64,000 nt of DNA from Rhizobium sp. P38BS-XIX (GTDB lineage Bacteria; Pseudomonadota; Alphaproteobacteria; Rhizobiales; Rhizobiaceae). How positions within the stretch are numbered: the first letter of the stretch is position 1; each line of letters starts with the position of its first letter. Below are positions 42,799 through 52,462 of the stretch, one piece after another. A program made the position numbers and the translations under genes. Location of the stretch: contig NZ_JABAIJ010000002.1 in NCBI RefSeq assembly GCF_012641435.1, positions 186,001 to 250,000 on the forward strand, written 5' to 3'. The notes below the pieces were generated by a model, which ran no database searches, was not told the DNA's origin, and saw only the letters and a program-made list of their open reading frames with translations.

Positions 42799-45700
42799 AT
42801 GGATGCCGCAGTCATGGACGATTTGAACACGAGTACCGCCGATCTCCTTTGGTACAAAGACGCCATCATTTACCAATTGCATATCAAGTCATTCTACGAC
42901 GCCAACGGCGATGGTATCGGAGACTTCGAGGGCTTGTATCAGAAGCTCGATCATATCGCAGCTCTCGGCGTGACAGCGATCTGGTTGTTGCCGTTTTTTC
43001 CGTCACCCAGGCGTGATGACGGTTACGACATCGCCGACTATCGGGACGTCAGTCCGGACTATGGCACTGTCGATGACTTTCGCAAATTCGTGGCGGCTGC
43101 TCATGAGCGCAACATTCGTGTCATCATTGAGCTGGTCATCAATCACACATCCGATCAGCACCCCTGGTTCCAGCGAGCCCGCCAATCGCCTGTCGGCAGT
43201 CCCGAACGGGATTTTTACGTGTGGTCTGATACGGATCAGAAATTTCCAGAAACGCGCATCATCTTCCTCGATACCGAGAAGTCGAACTGGACGTTCGATC
43301 CTGTGGCCGGCGCATACTATTGGCACCGCTTTTATTCGCATCAGCCGGACCTCAATTTCGACAACCCTCTTGTGATGGAAGAATTGCTGGACATCATGCG
43401 GTTCTGGCTTGAAACCGGGATCGACGGGTTTCGACTGGATGCCATTCCTTATCTTGTCGAGCGTGAGGGGACGAACAACGAAAACCTCGCCGAAACCCAT
43501 CAGGTCCTGAAGCGAATGCGCGCCGCACTCGATGCCACGCATCCCGGAGTGATGTTGTTGGCCGAGGCGAACCAATGGCCTGAAGATACGCGCGAATATT
43601 TCGGTGATGGCGACGAGTGTCACATGGCGTTTCATTTCCCGCTGATGCCGCGCATGTATATGGCCATCGCCAAGGAAGACCGATTTCCAATCACCGATAT
43701 CATGCGTCAAACACCGGATATTCCCGACGCCTGCCAGTGGGCAATCTTCCTGCGCAACCATGATGAACTGACGCTTGAAATGGTGACCGATGCAGAACGG
43801 GATTATCTGTGGGAGACGTATGCCTCCGACAAACGTGCGCGCATCAATCTCGGTATCCGTCGTCGGCTTGCACCCCTTATGGAGCGCGACCGGCGGCGCA
43901 TCGAACTCATGAACGCGTTACTCTTGTCGATGCCGGGCACGCCCGTCGTTTATTACGGCGACGAGATCGGGATGGGCGATAATATCTACCTCGGCGATCG
44001 TGACGGCGTGCGCACTCCGATGCAATGGTCTCCCGATCGAAATGGCGGCTTTTCCCGCGCAGAGCCAGCGCGACTGGTGTTGCCGCCAGTCGCCGATGCA
44101 CTTTACGGATTTGAGGCGTTGAACGTCGAGGCACAGGTCTCAGACGCGCACTCCTTGTTGAACTGGACGCGGCGCATGCTTGCGCTCCGCGGGCGACACA
44201 GTGCTTTCGGACGGGGATCTCTGCGGTTTCTAACGCCGAGCAACCGTCGCATCCTCGCTTATCTACGTGAGTATAATGACGAGATCATCCTCTGCGTCGC
44301 CAACCTCTCCCGGCTACCGCAGGCAGTCGAGCTTGATCTATCGAGCTTCGAAGGGCGCGTGCCTATCGAGCTAACCGGAATGTCGCCGTTTCCTCCGATC
44401 GGCCAGCTCACATATCTTTTGACGTTGGCGCCCTATGGATTTTTCTGGTTTCAGTTGAATGCAGAAGCGGATGGACCGACGTGGCGCGCGGCGCCGCCCG
44501 AGCAGCTCGCGGATTTCACCACCGTTGTTGTGAGACGCAGTCTGACGGAACTTGTGGAATTGCCGCAGCATGTCGCCACCTTGAGCCGAGACGTCTTGCC
44601 GGCTTACTTGTCGAAGCGCCGCTGGTTCGGCGCCAAGGATCAACCACTCCAGGACGCGCGTCTGGTTTCGGCAACGCCGATGCCGTTCGCCGAAGGCGTG
44701 GTTCTCGGCGAAATCGAGGCGGTGCTTCCCGACCACGTCGAAACCTATCAGCTGCCGCTTGCCGTGGAATGGGATGACACGCCCCCGAATATTCTTGGCC
44801 AGCAGCTTTCGCTTGCGCGCATCCGCCAAGGTCGGCGGGTAGGCTTCCTCACCGACGGTTTCGCCGTCGATGCCATGGCGCGGGGAATTCTACAGGGGCT
44901 TCGCGACCGCTCCAAGGTGACCGGTCGCACAGGCACAATCGAGTTTATCGGCACCGACCAGTTGGATCGCCTGGCGCTGACGGACGGTATGGCAATTCAA
45001 TGGCTGTCTGCCGAGCAGTCCAACAGCTCGCTGATTATCGGCGATCTTGCAATGATCAAGCTGATCCGTCACGTGTTCGTCGGTATCCATCCCGAAGTTG
45101 AGATGACGCGCTATCTCACGCAGCACGGATATGAACACACTGCGCCCCTTCTGGGTGAGGTGGTTCGAACTGACGGTGAAGGCAGACGCTCGACCCTCAT
45201 CATCGTACAGGGCGCAATTCGCAACCAGGGTGATGCCTGGAACTGGATGCTGTCCAATCTCCGCCGGGTTGCCGACGAGATCGTGATCACCGAGGCAGCG
45301 ATCGACAGCGCAGACGAACAGCTTCAGCCCCTTTTGCATTTCGTCGCCATGGTCGGCGAGCGCCTCGGCGAATTGCATGCTCTACTTGCCGAACCATCGG
45401 ATGACGAGGCTTTCTCACCGCATAGAGCGGATCCTGACGACGTCGACGTCATTCGCAAGGCCGTCACGGGCGAAATTTCCTATGCCTTTTCGAAGCTGGC
45501 CGATCTGCAGAATGACGTTGAGGCCGAGGTGTCGTCCCAGATCCAGGCACTCCTTTCCAATCGCGAACGCATCCTAGCGCTTGCCGGCAGACTGGCTGAC
45601 GGCGCCTCGCAGACGTTACTGACTCGGACACATGGCGATTTCCATCTTGGGCAGATCCTCGTCACGGAAGGTGACGCAGTCATCATCGATTTCGAGGGAG

Positions 45701-46092
45701 AACCCGCTCGCAACCTTGCTGAACGCCGGGCGAAGACCAGCCCACTGCGGGATGCTGCCGGCCTTCTGCGATCGCTCGACTACCTGACGGCAACAGCCAT
45801 GCTTGAAAACGATGCGATTTCCGATCATCACGACGGTCGACGCAGGGCGGTGATCGAGCGCTTCGGCGACAGCGCCGAGAAGGTCTTTATGACCAGCTAT
45901 GAAAAAGCCCTCTCGACCTCGACAGAGCTCCCGAATAAATCCGGGGACGTCAGGCAGGTCCTCGACATATTCCTGCTCGAGAAGGCGGCCTACGAAATAG
46001 CCTATGAGGCACGCAACCGGCCGAAATGGCTTCCTATACCACTGCGCGGTTTCGTCAGCATTCTGTCGCGTCTGTCGGAGAGCAACTCATGA
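42799..46092 (+). CDS. treS: Trehalose synthase fused to maltokinase (TreS-Mak)
   Basis: Bifunctional enzyme of 1097 residues. Residues 1 to about 560 are a GH13 trehalose synthase that interconverts trehalose and maltose: LPFFPSPRRDDGYDIADY, nucleophile in DGFRLDAIPYL (Asp about 214), acid/base in LLLAEANQW (Glu about 256) and FLRNHDELT. From about 590 a maltokinase (Pep2-like, aminoglycoside-phosphotransferase fold) follows: KRRWFGAKD, the catalytic loop THGDFHLGQIL (about 944-954) and the metal site IDFEGEP (Asp about 964). It would make maltose-1-phosphate for GlgE. GGGAGGAG precedes ATG 42799 and the end overlaps glgB by 4 bp. The single-chain fusion couples the two steps. Confidence 0.95.
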   Translation: MDAAVMDDLNTSTADLLWYKDAIIYQLHIKSFYDANGDGIGDFEGLYQKLDHIAALGVTAIWLLPFFPSPRRDDGYDIADYRDVSPDYGTVDDFRKFVAAAHERNIRVIIELVINHTSDQHPWFQRARQSPVGSPERDFYVWSDTDQKFPETRIIFLDTEKSNWTFDPVAGAYYWHRFYSHQPDLNFDNPLVMEELLDIMRFWLETGIDGFRLDAIPYLVEREGTNNENLAETHQVLKRMRAALDATHPGVMLLAEANQWPEDTREYFGDGDECHMAFHFPLMPRMYMAIAKEDRFPITDIMRQTPDIPDACQWAIFLRNHDELTLEMVTDAERDYLWETYASDKRARINLGIRRRLAPLMERDRRRIELMNALLLSMPGTPVVYYGDEIGMGDNIYLGDRDGVRTPMQWSPDRNGGFSRAEPARLVLPPVADALYGFEALNVEAQVSDAHSLLNWTRRMLALRGRHSAFGRGSLRFLTPSNRRILAYLREYNDEIILCVANLSRLPQAVELDLSSFEGRVPIELTGMSPFPPIGQLTYLLTLAPYGFFWFQLNAEADGPTWRAAPPEQLADFTTVVVRRSLTELVELPQHVATLSRDVLPAYLSKRRWFGAKDQPLQDARLVSATPMPFAEGVVLGEIEAVLPDHVETYQLPLAVEWDDTPPNILGQQLSLARIRQGRRVGFLTDGFAVDAMARGILQGLRDRSKVTGRTGTIEFIGTDQLDRLALTDGMAIQWLSAEQSNSSLIIGDLAMIKLIRHVFVGIHPEVEMTRYLTQHGYEHTAPLLGEVVRTDGEGRRSTLIIVQGAIRNQGDAWNWMLSNLRRVADEIVITEAAIDSADEQLQPLLHFVAMVGERLGELHALLAEPSDDEAFSPHRADPDDVDVIRKAVTGEISYAFSKLADLQNDVEAEVSSQIQALLSNRERILALAGRLADGASQTLLTRTHGDFHLGQILVTEGDAVIIDFEGEPARNLAERRAKTSPLRDAAGLLRSLDYLTATAMLENDAISDHHDGRRRAVIERFGDSAEKVFMTSYEKALSTSTELPNKSGDVRQVLDIFLLEKAAYEIAYEARNRPKWLPIPLRGFVSILSRLSESNS

Positions 46093-48314
46093 TGAATGCG
46101 GCTGCCGATATCCTTGAAGGCGTGGACAATGCAGCTCTGGACGACCTGGTCCACGGTCGGCATGGCGACCCTTTTTCTATTCTCGGTCTCCATCGAGGCA
46201 CAGATGGCCGCTACCGGATCCGGATTTTTCTTCCCGGTGCCCTGCGTGTCGACATAGTCGAGCGAAATAGCGCGATCCCAATCGCATCTGCCGAGCTCGT
46301 ACACCCTGCGGGCTTGTTTGGTGTCAGCTTGGCGGAGGCTCGCCCTTACAGTCTGCGCATCGAATGGCCGAATGCCATCCAGTTGACTGACGACCCATAC
46401 AGTTTCGAGCCGCTCCTCGGTGATCTGGATCTGCATTTGATTTCAGAAGGAACGCATTACGATCTCACAAAGGCGCTTGGAGCGAACCCGCTAACGGTGA
46501 ATGATGTCGAGGGCGTTCGCTTCGCGGTGTGGGCGCCCAATGCGAAGCGTGTCTCCCTCGTCGGTGATTTTAATGCGTGGGACGGACGTCGCCATCCGAT
46601 GCGACTTCGCTCGCAGGCCGGTGTCTGGGAGATATTCGTTCCGCATCTGACCGTAGGCGAGCGTTACAAGTTTGAGATCCTTGATCGGCTTGGCAACCTC
46701 CTTCCACAGAAGGCCGACCCGGTCGCGCGGTCAGCCGAACCGGCTCCCTCGACCGCGTCGGTGGTTGCTTCGTCTCGGCCCTTCCCATGGAGTGATGCCC
46801 ATTGGATGAACGAGCGCGCAGGACAAGCTCGTTCGGAAACGGCTATGTCGATATACGAAGTTCACGTGGGTTCGTGGCTGCGAGATATGGAAGAGGCTGG
46901 GCGATCGCTTGACTGGATCGAACTGGCACAACGTCTTGTTCCCTACGTTCGGGATATGGGATTTACCCACATCGAGCTGCTGCCCATTATGGAGCATCCG
47001 TTCGGAGGCTCGTGGGGATATCAGCCACTCGGCATGTTTGCTCCTACCGGTCGATATGGCACGCCTGAGGATTTTTCCTATTTCGTGGACCGCTGCCACG
47101 GCGAAGGCGTCGGCGTGATCCTTGACTGGGTGCCCGCCCACTTTCCGACCGACATTTGGGGGCTGGCGCGCTTCGACGGGACCGCTCTTTATGAACATGA
47201 GGACCCGCGTGAGGGCTTCCATCGTGACTGGAACACGTTGATCTACAATCTTGGACGCAACGAAGTGAGAGGTTTTCTCATTGCCAGCGCGCTTGAGTGG
47301 CTTGAACGATTTCACATTGACGGCTTACGCGTCGATGCGGTCGCCTCCATGCTCTACCGCGATTACAGCCGGCCTGAAGGCGAGTGGATCCCAAACCGCT
47401 ACGGCGGCCGTGAGAACCTCGAAGCCATCGAGTTCTTCAAGCACCTGAACAGCATCGTCCATGATCGGCATCCGGGCGCCGTCATGATCGCCGAAGAGTC
47501 GACCGCGTTTCCCAATGTCACCACACGTCCAGAGGAGGGGGGGCTCGGCTTCGACATGAAATGGAACATGGGATGGATGCACGACACCCTTCATTACATC
47601 TCATCGGACCCTGTCTACCGAAAATACGACCATGGCTCGATGACGTTCGGGATGGTCTATGCCTACAGTGAGCGATTTATCTTACCGTTTTCCCACGACG
47701 AAGTGGTTCACGGAAAAGGGGCGCTCATTGCAAAAATGCCTGGAGACAGCTGGCAGAAAATGGCCAATCTTCGAGCATTGTACGGCTTCATGTGGGGCCA
47801 TCCAGGCAAGAAGCTGCTATTCATGGGATGCGAGATCGGTCAGGTCGCTGAATGGAATCATGATCGATCCGTTGAATGGAACAGCCTTGATCAGAAAGAG
47901 CACAGCGGTCTGCAGCGGTTTGTCCGGGATTTGAACCGCGTCTATCGACATTTCCCCTGCCTCCAACATGGTGACACAGAGGCGGACGGATTTGAGTGGG
48001 CTGTCGTCGACGATGCCGAACAATCCATCATTGCAATGCTTCGTTTCGATGCCGCGCACCGGTCGGTCATGCTCGTCGTCTCTAATTTCACGCCGGTTTT
48101 ACGCAACGACTATCGCATCGGCGTCCCTGTCGGCGGATTATGGCGGCAAATCCTGAATAGCGATGGCGAAGTTTACGGCGGCAGTGGTTTTGAAAATCGT
48201 GATTGTATGTCCGACAATGTTCCAATGCATGGGCGTGACCAATCGCTTCGCCTCAACCTGCCGCCACTGTCGACTTTGATGTTCGTCCGTGAACACCAGA
48301 ACGGCGAAACTTAG
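46089..48314 (+). CDS. glgB: 1,4-alpha-glucan branching enzyme
   Basis: GH13 branching enzyme of 741 residues creating alpha-1,6 branches. It has an N1 module (about 10-110), a CBM48 module (GVRFAVWAPNAKRVSLVGDFNAWDGR) and then the barrel: ELLPIMEHPFGGSWGYQ, nucleophile in DGLRVDAVASML (Asp about 416), acid/base in IAEESTAFP (Glu about 469) and LPFSHDEVVHGKG. A C-terminal beta domain completes it. It overlaps the treS stop (ATGATGA). With glgE and treS it completes the trehalose-to-branched-glucan route under one stress promoter. I see no glgA or glgC in the window. Confidence 0.96.
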   Translation: MMNAAADILEGVDNAALDDLVHGRHGDPFSILGLHRGTDGRYRIRIFLPGALRVDIVERNSAIPIASAELVHPAGLFGVSLAEARPYSLRIEWPNAIQLTDDPYSFEPLLGDLDLHLISEGTHYDLTKALGANPLTVNDVEGVRFAVWAPNAKRVSLVGDFNAWDGRRHPMRLRSQAGVWEIFVPHLTVGERYKFEILDRLGNLLPQKADPVARSAEPAPSTASVVASSRPFPWSDAHWMNERAGQARSETAMSIYEVHVGSWLRDMEEAGRSLDWIELAQRLVPYVRDMGFTHIELLPIMEHPFGGSWGYQPLGMFAPTGRYGTPEDFSYFVDRCHGEGVGVILDWVPAHFPTDIWGLARFDGTALYEHEDPREGFHRDWNTLIYNLGRNEVRGFLIASALEWLERFHIDGLRVDAVASMLYRDYSRPEGEWIPNRYGGRENLEAIEFFKHLNSIVHDRHPGAVMIAEESTAFPNVTTRPEEGGLGFDMKWNMGWMHDTLHYISSDPVYRKYDHGSMTFGMVYAYSERFILPFSHDEVVHGKGALIAKMPGDSWQKMANLRALYGFMWGHPGKKLLFMGCEIGQVAEWNHDRSVEWNSLDQKEHSGLQRFVRDLNRVYRHFPCLQHGDTEADGFEWAVVDDAEQSIIAMLRFDAAHRSVMLVVSNFTPVLRNDYRIGVPVGGLWRQILNSDGEVYGGSGFENRDCMSDNVPMHGRDQSLRLNLPPLSTLMFVREHQNGET

Positions 48315-48451
48315 AAGACAACGGCGATAGAAATCGGTCGCCGCCTAAAACGGAAGAACTTTCTGTCTTTTGAGCATGAATGTCGGCCGCGGGGCGCGAC
48401 TTCTGGTTGGCGACAATTATCAGACGTCAAGAAAAGCTGGATGTTGCTCTG

Positions 48452-49441
48452 TCAATTCATAAAAGTGACGACAACTCCAGGCTTCACCATCCCGGACAGT
48501 TCCTCGACATCCCAGTTCGTCAGGCGCACGCAACCATGTGATCCTGTCTTGCCGACAAGGTTTGGCTCAGGGGTGCCATGAATGCCGTAGGTGGGCTCCG
48601 TGAGATCGATCCAAACCGTTCCGACCGGATTGTTGGGACCACCGGGCAATTTCAGGATCTGCTTGTTATTGCCCTGCTGGAAATTTATTTTCGGGTTGTA
48701 GACGTAGACTGGCATCCGTGCGACGCCCTTGACCTTATGGGTTCCCGTCGGAGACGGTGTTTCCTCGCTCCCGATCGTTGCGGGATACACGGCCAACAGC
48801 GATTTGTCCTTGCCAAAGGCGAAGACCTGGCCGGTTTTGCGATGGACCTCAATGTTTCCAATGTTTCCAATGCTGCCATGACGAGCCTCGCCCGCGACAG
48901 CAACCGCAATCGTTTCACCGGCTGCGAAGGACGCTGTAGGGTTAAGCTTTTTCAGCAAATTTTCGTCCATATGAAATCGTTCGGCGAGCCTTTCAGCGAC
49001 GCTCGTATAACCGAGTGCAGACATCTGTGCCTGCTTTGCGTAGTCTTCCGGTATCATCTCGACCAGGCCGGCGACATCATCGCCGGTAATGGCATAGGCC
49101 TGAACGACCGGAACCTGATCTGCAAGCCTTTGCATCACCTCTTGATCCAGCTTGCCGTCAGCGGGAAGCCCCTGGATTGCTTCGAAGCCCGCAATTGCTT
49201 TCGTTAAATTTTCTCCCGGCAAGCCGTCGATAACACCAGGTGACGCGCCGGCGCGATCAAGCAGGATCTGAAGTTTCACGATGTCGGGAGCCGGCTCCGT
49301 CGGTTTGCCCGGCGGCAGATCTGCCGTTTTTTCGGTGATCGTCGCCTCATTGATGTCGCTTGCATCGATTGCGGACGCGACGGCGGGAAAAATCAATAGC
49401 GAACCCATGAGGAGCCCGCAGTGTAGGATGGACCTTTGCAT
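48452..49441 (-). CDS. L,D-transpeptidase (YkuD domain)
   Basis: Periplasmic peptidoglycan cross-linking enzyme, 329 residues. It has a signal peptide (MQRSILHCGLLMGSLLIFPA, VASA) and a peptidoglycan-binding-like helix pair at about 50-110 (KLQILLDRAGASPGVIDGLPG). A LysM-like segment follows (SVAERLAERFHMDENLLKKL), then the YkuD catalytic domain from about 195 with GIHGTPEP and the active site SHGCVRLTN (Cys about 304). Such enzymes make 3-3 cross-links or attach proteins to the wall, often under stress. A 9-bp tandem repeat encodes the doubled IGN in GSIGNIGNIE. A GGAAC lies upstream but its -10 is poor. Confidence 0.93.
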   Translation of the reverse strand: MQRSILHCGLLMGSLLIFPAVASAIDASDINEATITEKTADLPPGKPTEPAPDIVKLQILLDRAGASPGVIDGLPGENLTKAIAGFEAIQGLPADGKLDQEVMQRLADQVPVVQAYAITGDDVAGLVEMIPEDYAKQAQMSALGYTSVAERLAERFHMDENLLKKLNPTASFAAGETIAVAVAGEARHGSIGNIGNIEVHRKTGQVFAFGKDKSLLAVYPATIGSEETPSPTGTHKVKGVARMPVYVYNPKINFQQGNNKQILKLPGGPNNPVGTVWIDLTEPTYGIHGTPEPNLVGKTGSHGCVRLTNWDVEELSGMVKPGVVVTFMN

Positions 49442-49563
49442 GTGCTGAAAAGCGCCATTGTGAGAAATTGTTCCGTCGCCCGATTGGAAATCGCGACGGG
49501 ATCATCCCGCAATGGCCAAGCGCTCGGAGCGAACGGTCAGAGTCTCGAACGTTCGATGAACCG

Positions 49564-50646
49564 CTACGAGCCCCGATCAGGCTCGTGAATTGGACATCCA
49601 TTGAAGCGCTCGCGAAACTGCGCCGAATGCTCGTATGGCGCCTTTCGGGCACGATTGATGTTTCCGAGTGGTCGGTGGGCCTCCAAGCCGGTCCAGACGC
49701 TGAAACGCATCTGGTCATCAACCTTCTCCACCTGATCAGGGCTCCAACTGTCTTGGCTCGCCGCCTGGAGGGTCGCCACCGTCAAAAACGGTGCTTCCGT
49801 CTCGTCCCATTGAACCGTCGGGTCCTCGATCGGCTGCTTGCTCAAATCCCGACAGAGTTGAACGCGAAACTCCCACACCGCAGTCAAATGCCGCATTTCC
49901 ATCTGTACCGCATCGCGGATCGCGTCGTTGTGGTCGTCGGCGTCGATTTTTCTGCCGGTTAACTTGGTAAGGGCACTCGACACGGGCTTGACGCTGAATT
50001 TGGCGATATAGTCGCCGTAACGGAATGGGGTGACGCTGAAATACGTTTCGCCGAGGGGATCGACATTGGGCGCACCACCCATAGACTGAACAGTCGTGCT
50101 CGAAACACCAACCGCCTCCAGAGCCGAATTGACACCCTGAAGCACAGTTGAAATGGTCTTTTTGGTGCCTTCCAGGCGATCGGTTGTCTTTGCCAGCATT
50201 TTCAGGCTGCCGAGAAACTTCTCGGCGGTCTTTGCTTGGAAGATCGGTCCGTTCACAAGAACGAAGTCCTGCGTGCTTCCTGCCGCATCGGGCAAGCGCT
50301 GCCCGCTGACGCCCATGACTTTGATTGCAAGTCCGCGTGGAAGGGAAATTGCATCCGGCAGGATATCGCCGGCGTTTGTCGAGATGCGTAAATATGCGTC
50401 ATACGCTTGCGGGCGGGAAAATAGACCCTGAGCCAGTTCAGGCGGCAGCCCGTCGTGAACGGTCAAAACCGCCTTCAGGACGCCGTGGGCTTTGGCGTGC
50501 ACTGCCCGCACTGCGTGGCCGTAATCTCGCGCGGTCGTCGACAGGATTTTGTCAAATGCCGCATTTAAATCGTCGATCGTCTGCGCTTCATCGGGCTCCA
50601 TCGTCTCGACGTTTGGCGAAAAGATCACGGGCGAAGTGCTGGTCAT
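49564..50646 (-). CDS. Catalase-like heme protein (SrpA-type family)
   Basis: Catalase-superfamily protein of 360 residues, shorter than true monofunctional catalases (about 480-700). The distal motif RAVHAKAHG (His about 50) matches the catalase R-x-V-H-A-K pattern. Near the C-terminus, where catalases have an R-x-x-x-Y heme-ligand helix, this one reads RFSVWTGLEAHRPLGNINRAR and the proximal tyrosine is not evident. It may therefore be a peroxidase or peroxygenase-like relative rather than a catalase. It is cytoplasmic (no signal peptide). A weak stress-type promoter precedes it, consistent with oxidative defence. Confidence 0.85.
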   Translation of the reverse strand: MTSTSPVIFSPNVETMEPDEAQTIDDLNAAFDKILSTTARDYGHAVRAVHAKAHGVLKAVLTVHDGLPPELAQGLFSRPQAYDAYLRISTNAGDILPDAISLPRGLAIKVMGVSGQRLPDAAGSTQDFVLVNGPIFQAKTAEKFLGSLKMLAKTTDRLEGTKKTISTVLQGVNSALEAVGVSSTTVQSMGGAPNVDPLGETYFSVTPFRYGDYIAKFSVKPVSSALTKLTGRKIDADDHNDAIRDAVQMEMRHLTAVWEFRVQLCRDLSKQPIEDPTVQWDETEAPFLTVATLQAASQDSWSPDQVEKVDDQMRFSVWTGLEAHRPLGNINRARKAPYEHSAQFRERFNGCPIHEPDRGS

Positions 50647-50677
50647 AAGTTAAATTCCTTTGCGCGGGATGCGTGCC

Positions 50678-50703
50678 AAATCGTGGCGAACAAACTTTGT
50701 TCC
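50678..50703 (-). promoter_or_regulatory. Weak GSR-type promoter for the catalase-like gene
   Basis: Minus strand: GGAAC at 50703-50699, 17 bases, ATTT at 50681-50678, 32 bp before the start. The -10 departs from GTT. Confidence 0.38.
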
Positions 50704-51352
50704 CGCCTCCAGCGTCAACGAACGAGTTGATCTCGCGCGCGAGGGTTTGCCTCCTCGCGCTATGGATCGTGGCCAGCGTTTTGAAGAAGGAGCCGGGAAT
50801 GCTTCGGTGAATTTTCGATGGACATCGTCAGAAACCGCAGCAGGATCGATGCCAAACTCTTCGCCCTGAACGGGAATACACAGGTACCCTTTCGCGGTGC
50901 GGAGGAGCGAAGACGGACCAAGACAGCCAATGTTAAGTGGGAAAAGCTCATTCGTTCCCCGATCGTGGCCAACAGCTGAGAAGCGATCGATAGCGAGGCC
51001 GTCACTTGGGTAGCGGCGTCCATTGCGAGGAAGGATCGCACTATTTGCTGGGCGAGGCGTGTTTGCTGGGCGTGTCGTCTCTCCGAATCCGCGTCGTGTT
51101 GGCGCAACGATTTGCAGACAGCTGTCCTGCAAGGTGATGACGACGCGATCTCAAGTCGAAGCGCTGCCGGCTAGCCGTGCCGGGAAACAACGGGACGTCC
51201 GTCCTTGCTGCGGATTCCGTCAATTCGATTGTCAGTTGGTCGGTGTTCCGATGCCGCATGATCGTTCCTCTGTGCCACGGACCCTGTCTATTGCAGTTGC
51301 TTTGCGGACTTCGGTCTGCCCGCTGGGATCGGTTCAATCCGCGCGATTCTTG
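50704..51352. other. Intergenic stretch, no gene supported
   Basis: A minus-strand frame of 160 codons (50650-51132) crosses this region, but it overlaps the catalase promoter, its composition is not protein-like and no motif is recognised. Nothing else is visible until the promoter at 51353. Confidence 0.5.
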
Positions 51353-51378
51353 GGAACAACAGATCGCGCGCTTGGTTC
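51353..51378 (+). promoter_or_regulatory. GSR (EcfG-type) promoter for the SDR-alcohol dehydrogenase unit
   Basis: GGAAC at 51353-51357, 17 bases, GTTC at 51375-51378. The leader to the SDR start is about 160 bases. Confidence 0.62.
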
Positions 51379-51544
51379 GGCTCCGACAGCACCGCCTTAG
51401 GTATCTTGGTTATTCAATCACCGTTGACGCACACATTCAGGTCCGGGCATTTGTCGCGGCCCGCTTGCCGGCCGCGAAAACAAGCGCTGGCGCCGCGGCC
51501 GTCGTCACATTCCCAAGACCATAAAGCACAGGAAGGACAGGAGT

Positions 51545-52423
51545 ATGATGGAAGATCCAACGAGCAAATATCCAAAGCCGCCTTTCGAGAAACAAAGCCA
51601 GCCTTTTCCCGGCCTTGCGAATGCGATGCGTCCAAAACCCGATCACGGAGAAGTCTCCTATAAAGGCTCAGGGCGTCTCGCCGGCCGCAAGGCACTGATT
51701 ACCGGTGGCGATTCCGGCATGGGACGTGCCGCAGCAATCGCTTACGCGCGAGAAGGTGCGGACGTCGCGATCAACTATTTGCCTGACGAGGAAGACGATG
51801 CAAAGGAAGTTATCTCCTTGATTGAAGCGGAGGGGCGCAAGGCTTTTGCCCTGCCGGGCGATCTGCGGGACGAATTCTTTTGTGAAAAGCTTATCGCAAA
51901 TTCAGTTTCGGTTCTGGGTGGCCTCGACATCCTGGTCAACAATGCTGGCCGGCAGCAGCAGGCGCAATCGATCCTGGATATTACGACAGATGCCTTCGAC
52001 GCGACAATGAAGACCAACATCTACGCGATGTTCTGGTTGACCAAGGCTGCCCTCAAGCACCTGAAGCCGGGCGCTGTGATCATTCAGACCACCTCGGAGC
52101 AAGCCTACGACCCCTCGGCGAATTTGGTTGATTACGCCATCACCAAGGCGGCTGCCATGAACTTCACGAAGTCCATGGCAAAGCAGCTCGCATCCAGAGG
52201 GATCCGCGTGAACGGCGTCGCGCCTGGTCCTATTTGGACGCCGCTGCAAGTCTGCGGTGGTGCAACCATGGAGAAGCTCGAGAATTTTGGCGGGGATGCA
52301 CCTATGGGTCGGCCGGGGCAACCTGCGGAACTCGCCTCCATCTATGTGCAGCTGGCCGATCCGCTCGCGAGTTACGCAACGGGCCAGGTCTACGGCTCTG
52401 CCGGAGGCGGCGGACAGCCGTAA
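51545..52423 (+). CDS. SDR family oxidoreductase (YhdF/GSP39 type)
   Basis: Short-chain dehydrogenase of 292 residues with the N-terminal extension (SKYPKPPFEKQSQPFPGLA) typical of the general-stress SDRs such as Bacillus YhdF and GSP39. It has ALITGGDSGMGRAAAIAYA near 50, NNAGRQQQ near 132, catalytic serine in QTTSEQAYD and YxxxK in DYAITKAA near 195-199, with a glycine-rich GSAGGGGQP end. It lies 39 bp before a zinc alcohol dehydrogenase on the same strand, a frequent pairing in rhizobia. Substrates are unknown. Confidence 0.9.
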   Translation: MMEDPTSKYPKPPFEKQSQPFPGLANAMRPKPDHGEVSYKGSGRLAGRKALITGGDSGMGRAAAIAYAREGADVAINYLPDEEDDAKEVISLIEAEGRKAFALPGDLRDEFFCEKLIANSVSVLGGLDILVNNAGRQQQAQSILDITTDAFDATMKTNIYAMFWLTKAALKHLKPGAVIIQTTSEQAYDPSANLVDYAITKAAAMNFTKSMAKQLASRGIRVNGVAPGPIWTPLQVCGGATMEKLENFGGDAPMGRPGQPAELASIYVQLADPLASYATGQVYGSAGGGGQP

Positions 52424-52462
52424 AAGCTCGCATCTACTTATGTAAGGCAAAGGAAGAACGAT

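Noticed and set aside
48315..48350. Weak stem (GGCGA with TCGCC) after glgB
   Set aside because: Only five pairs and no T run, so not called as a terminator.
49449..49474. GGAAC-N17-CTTT upstream of the L,D-transpeptidase
   Set aside because: The -10 lacks the G of GTT; too weak to call, though the position is suitable.
50650..51132. 160-codon minus-strand frame upstream of the catalase-like gene
   Set aside because: No family, irregular composition, and it covers the likely catalase promoter.
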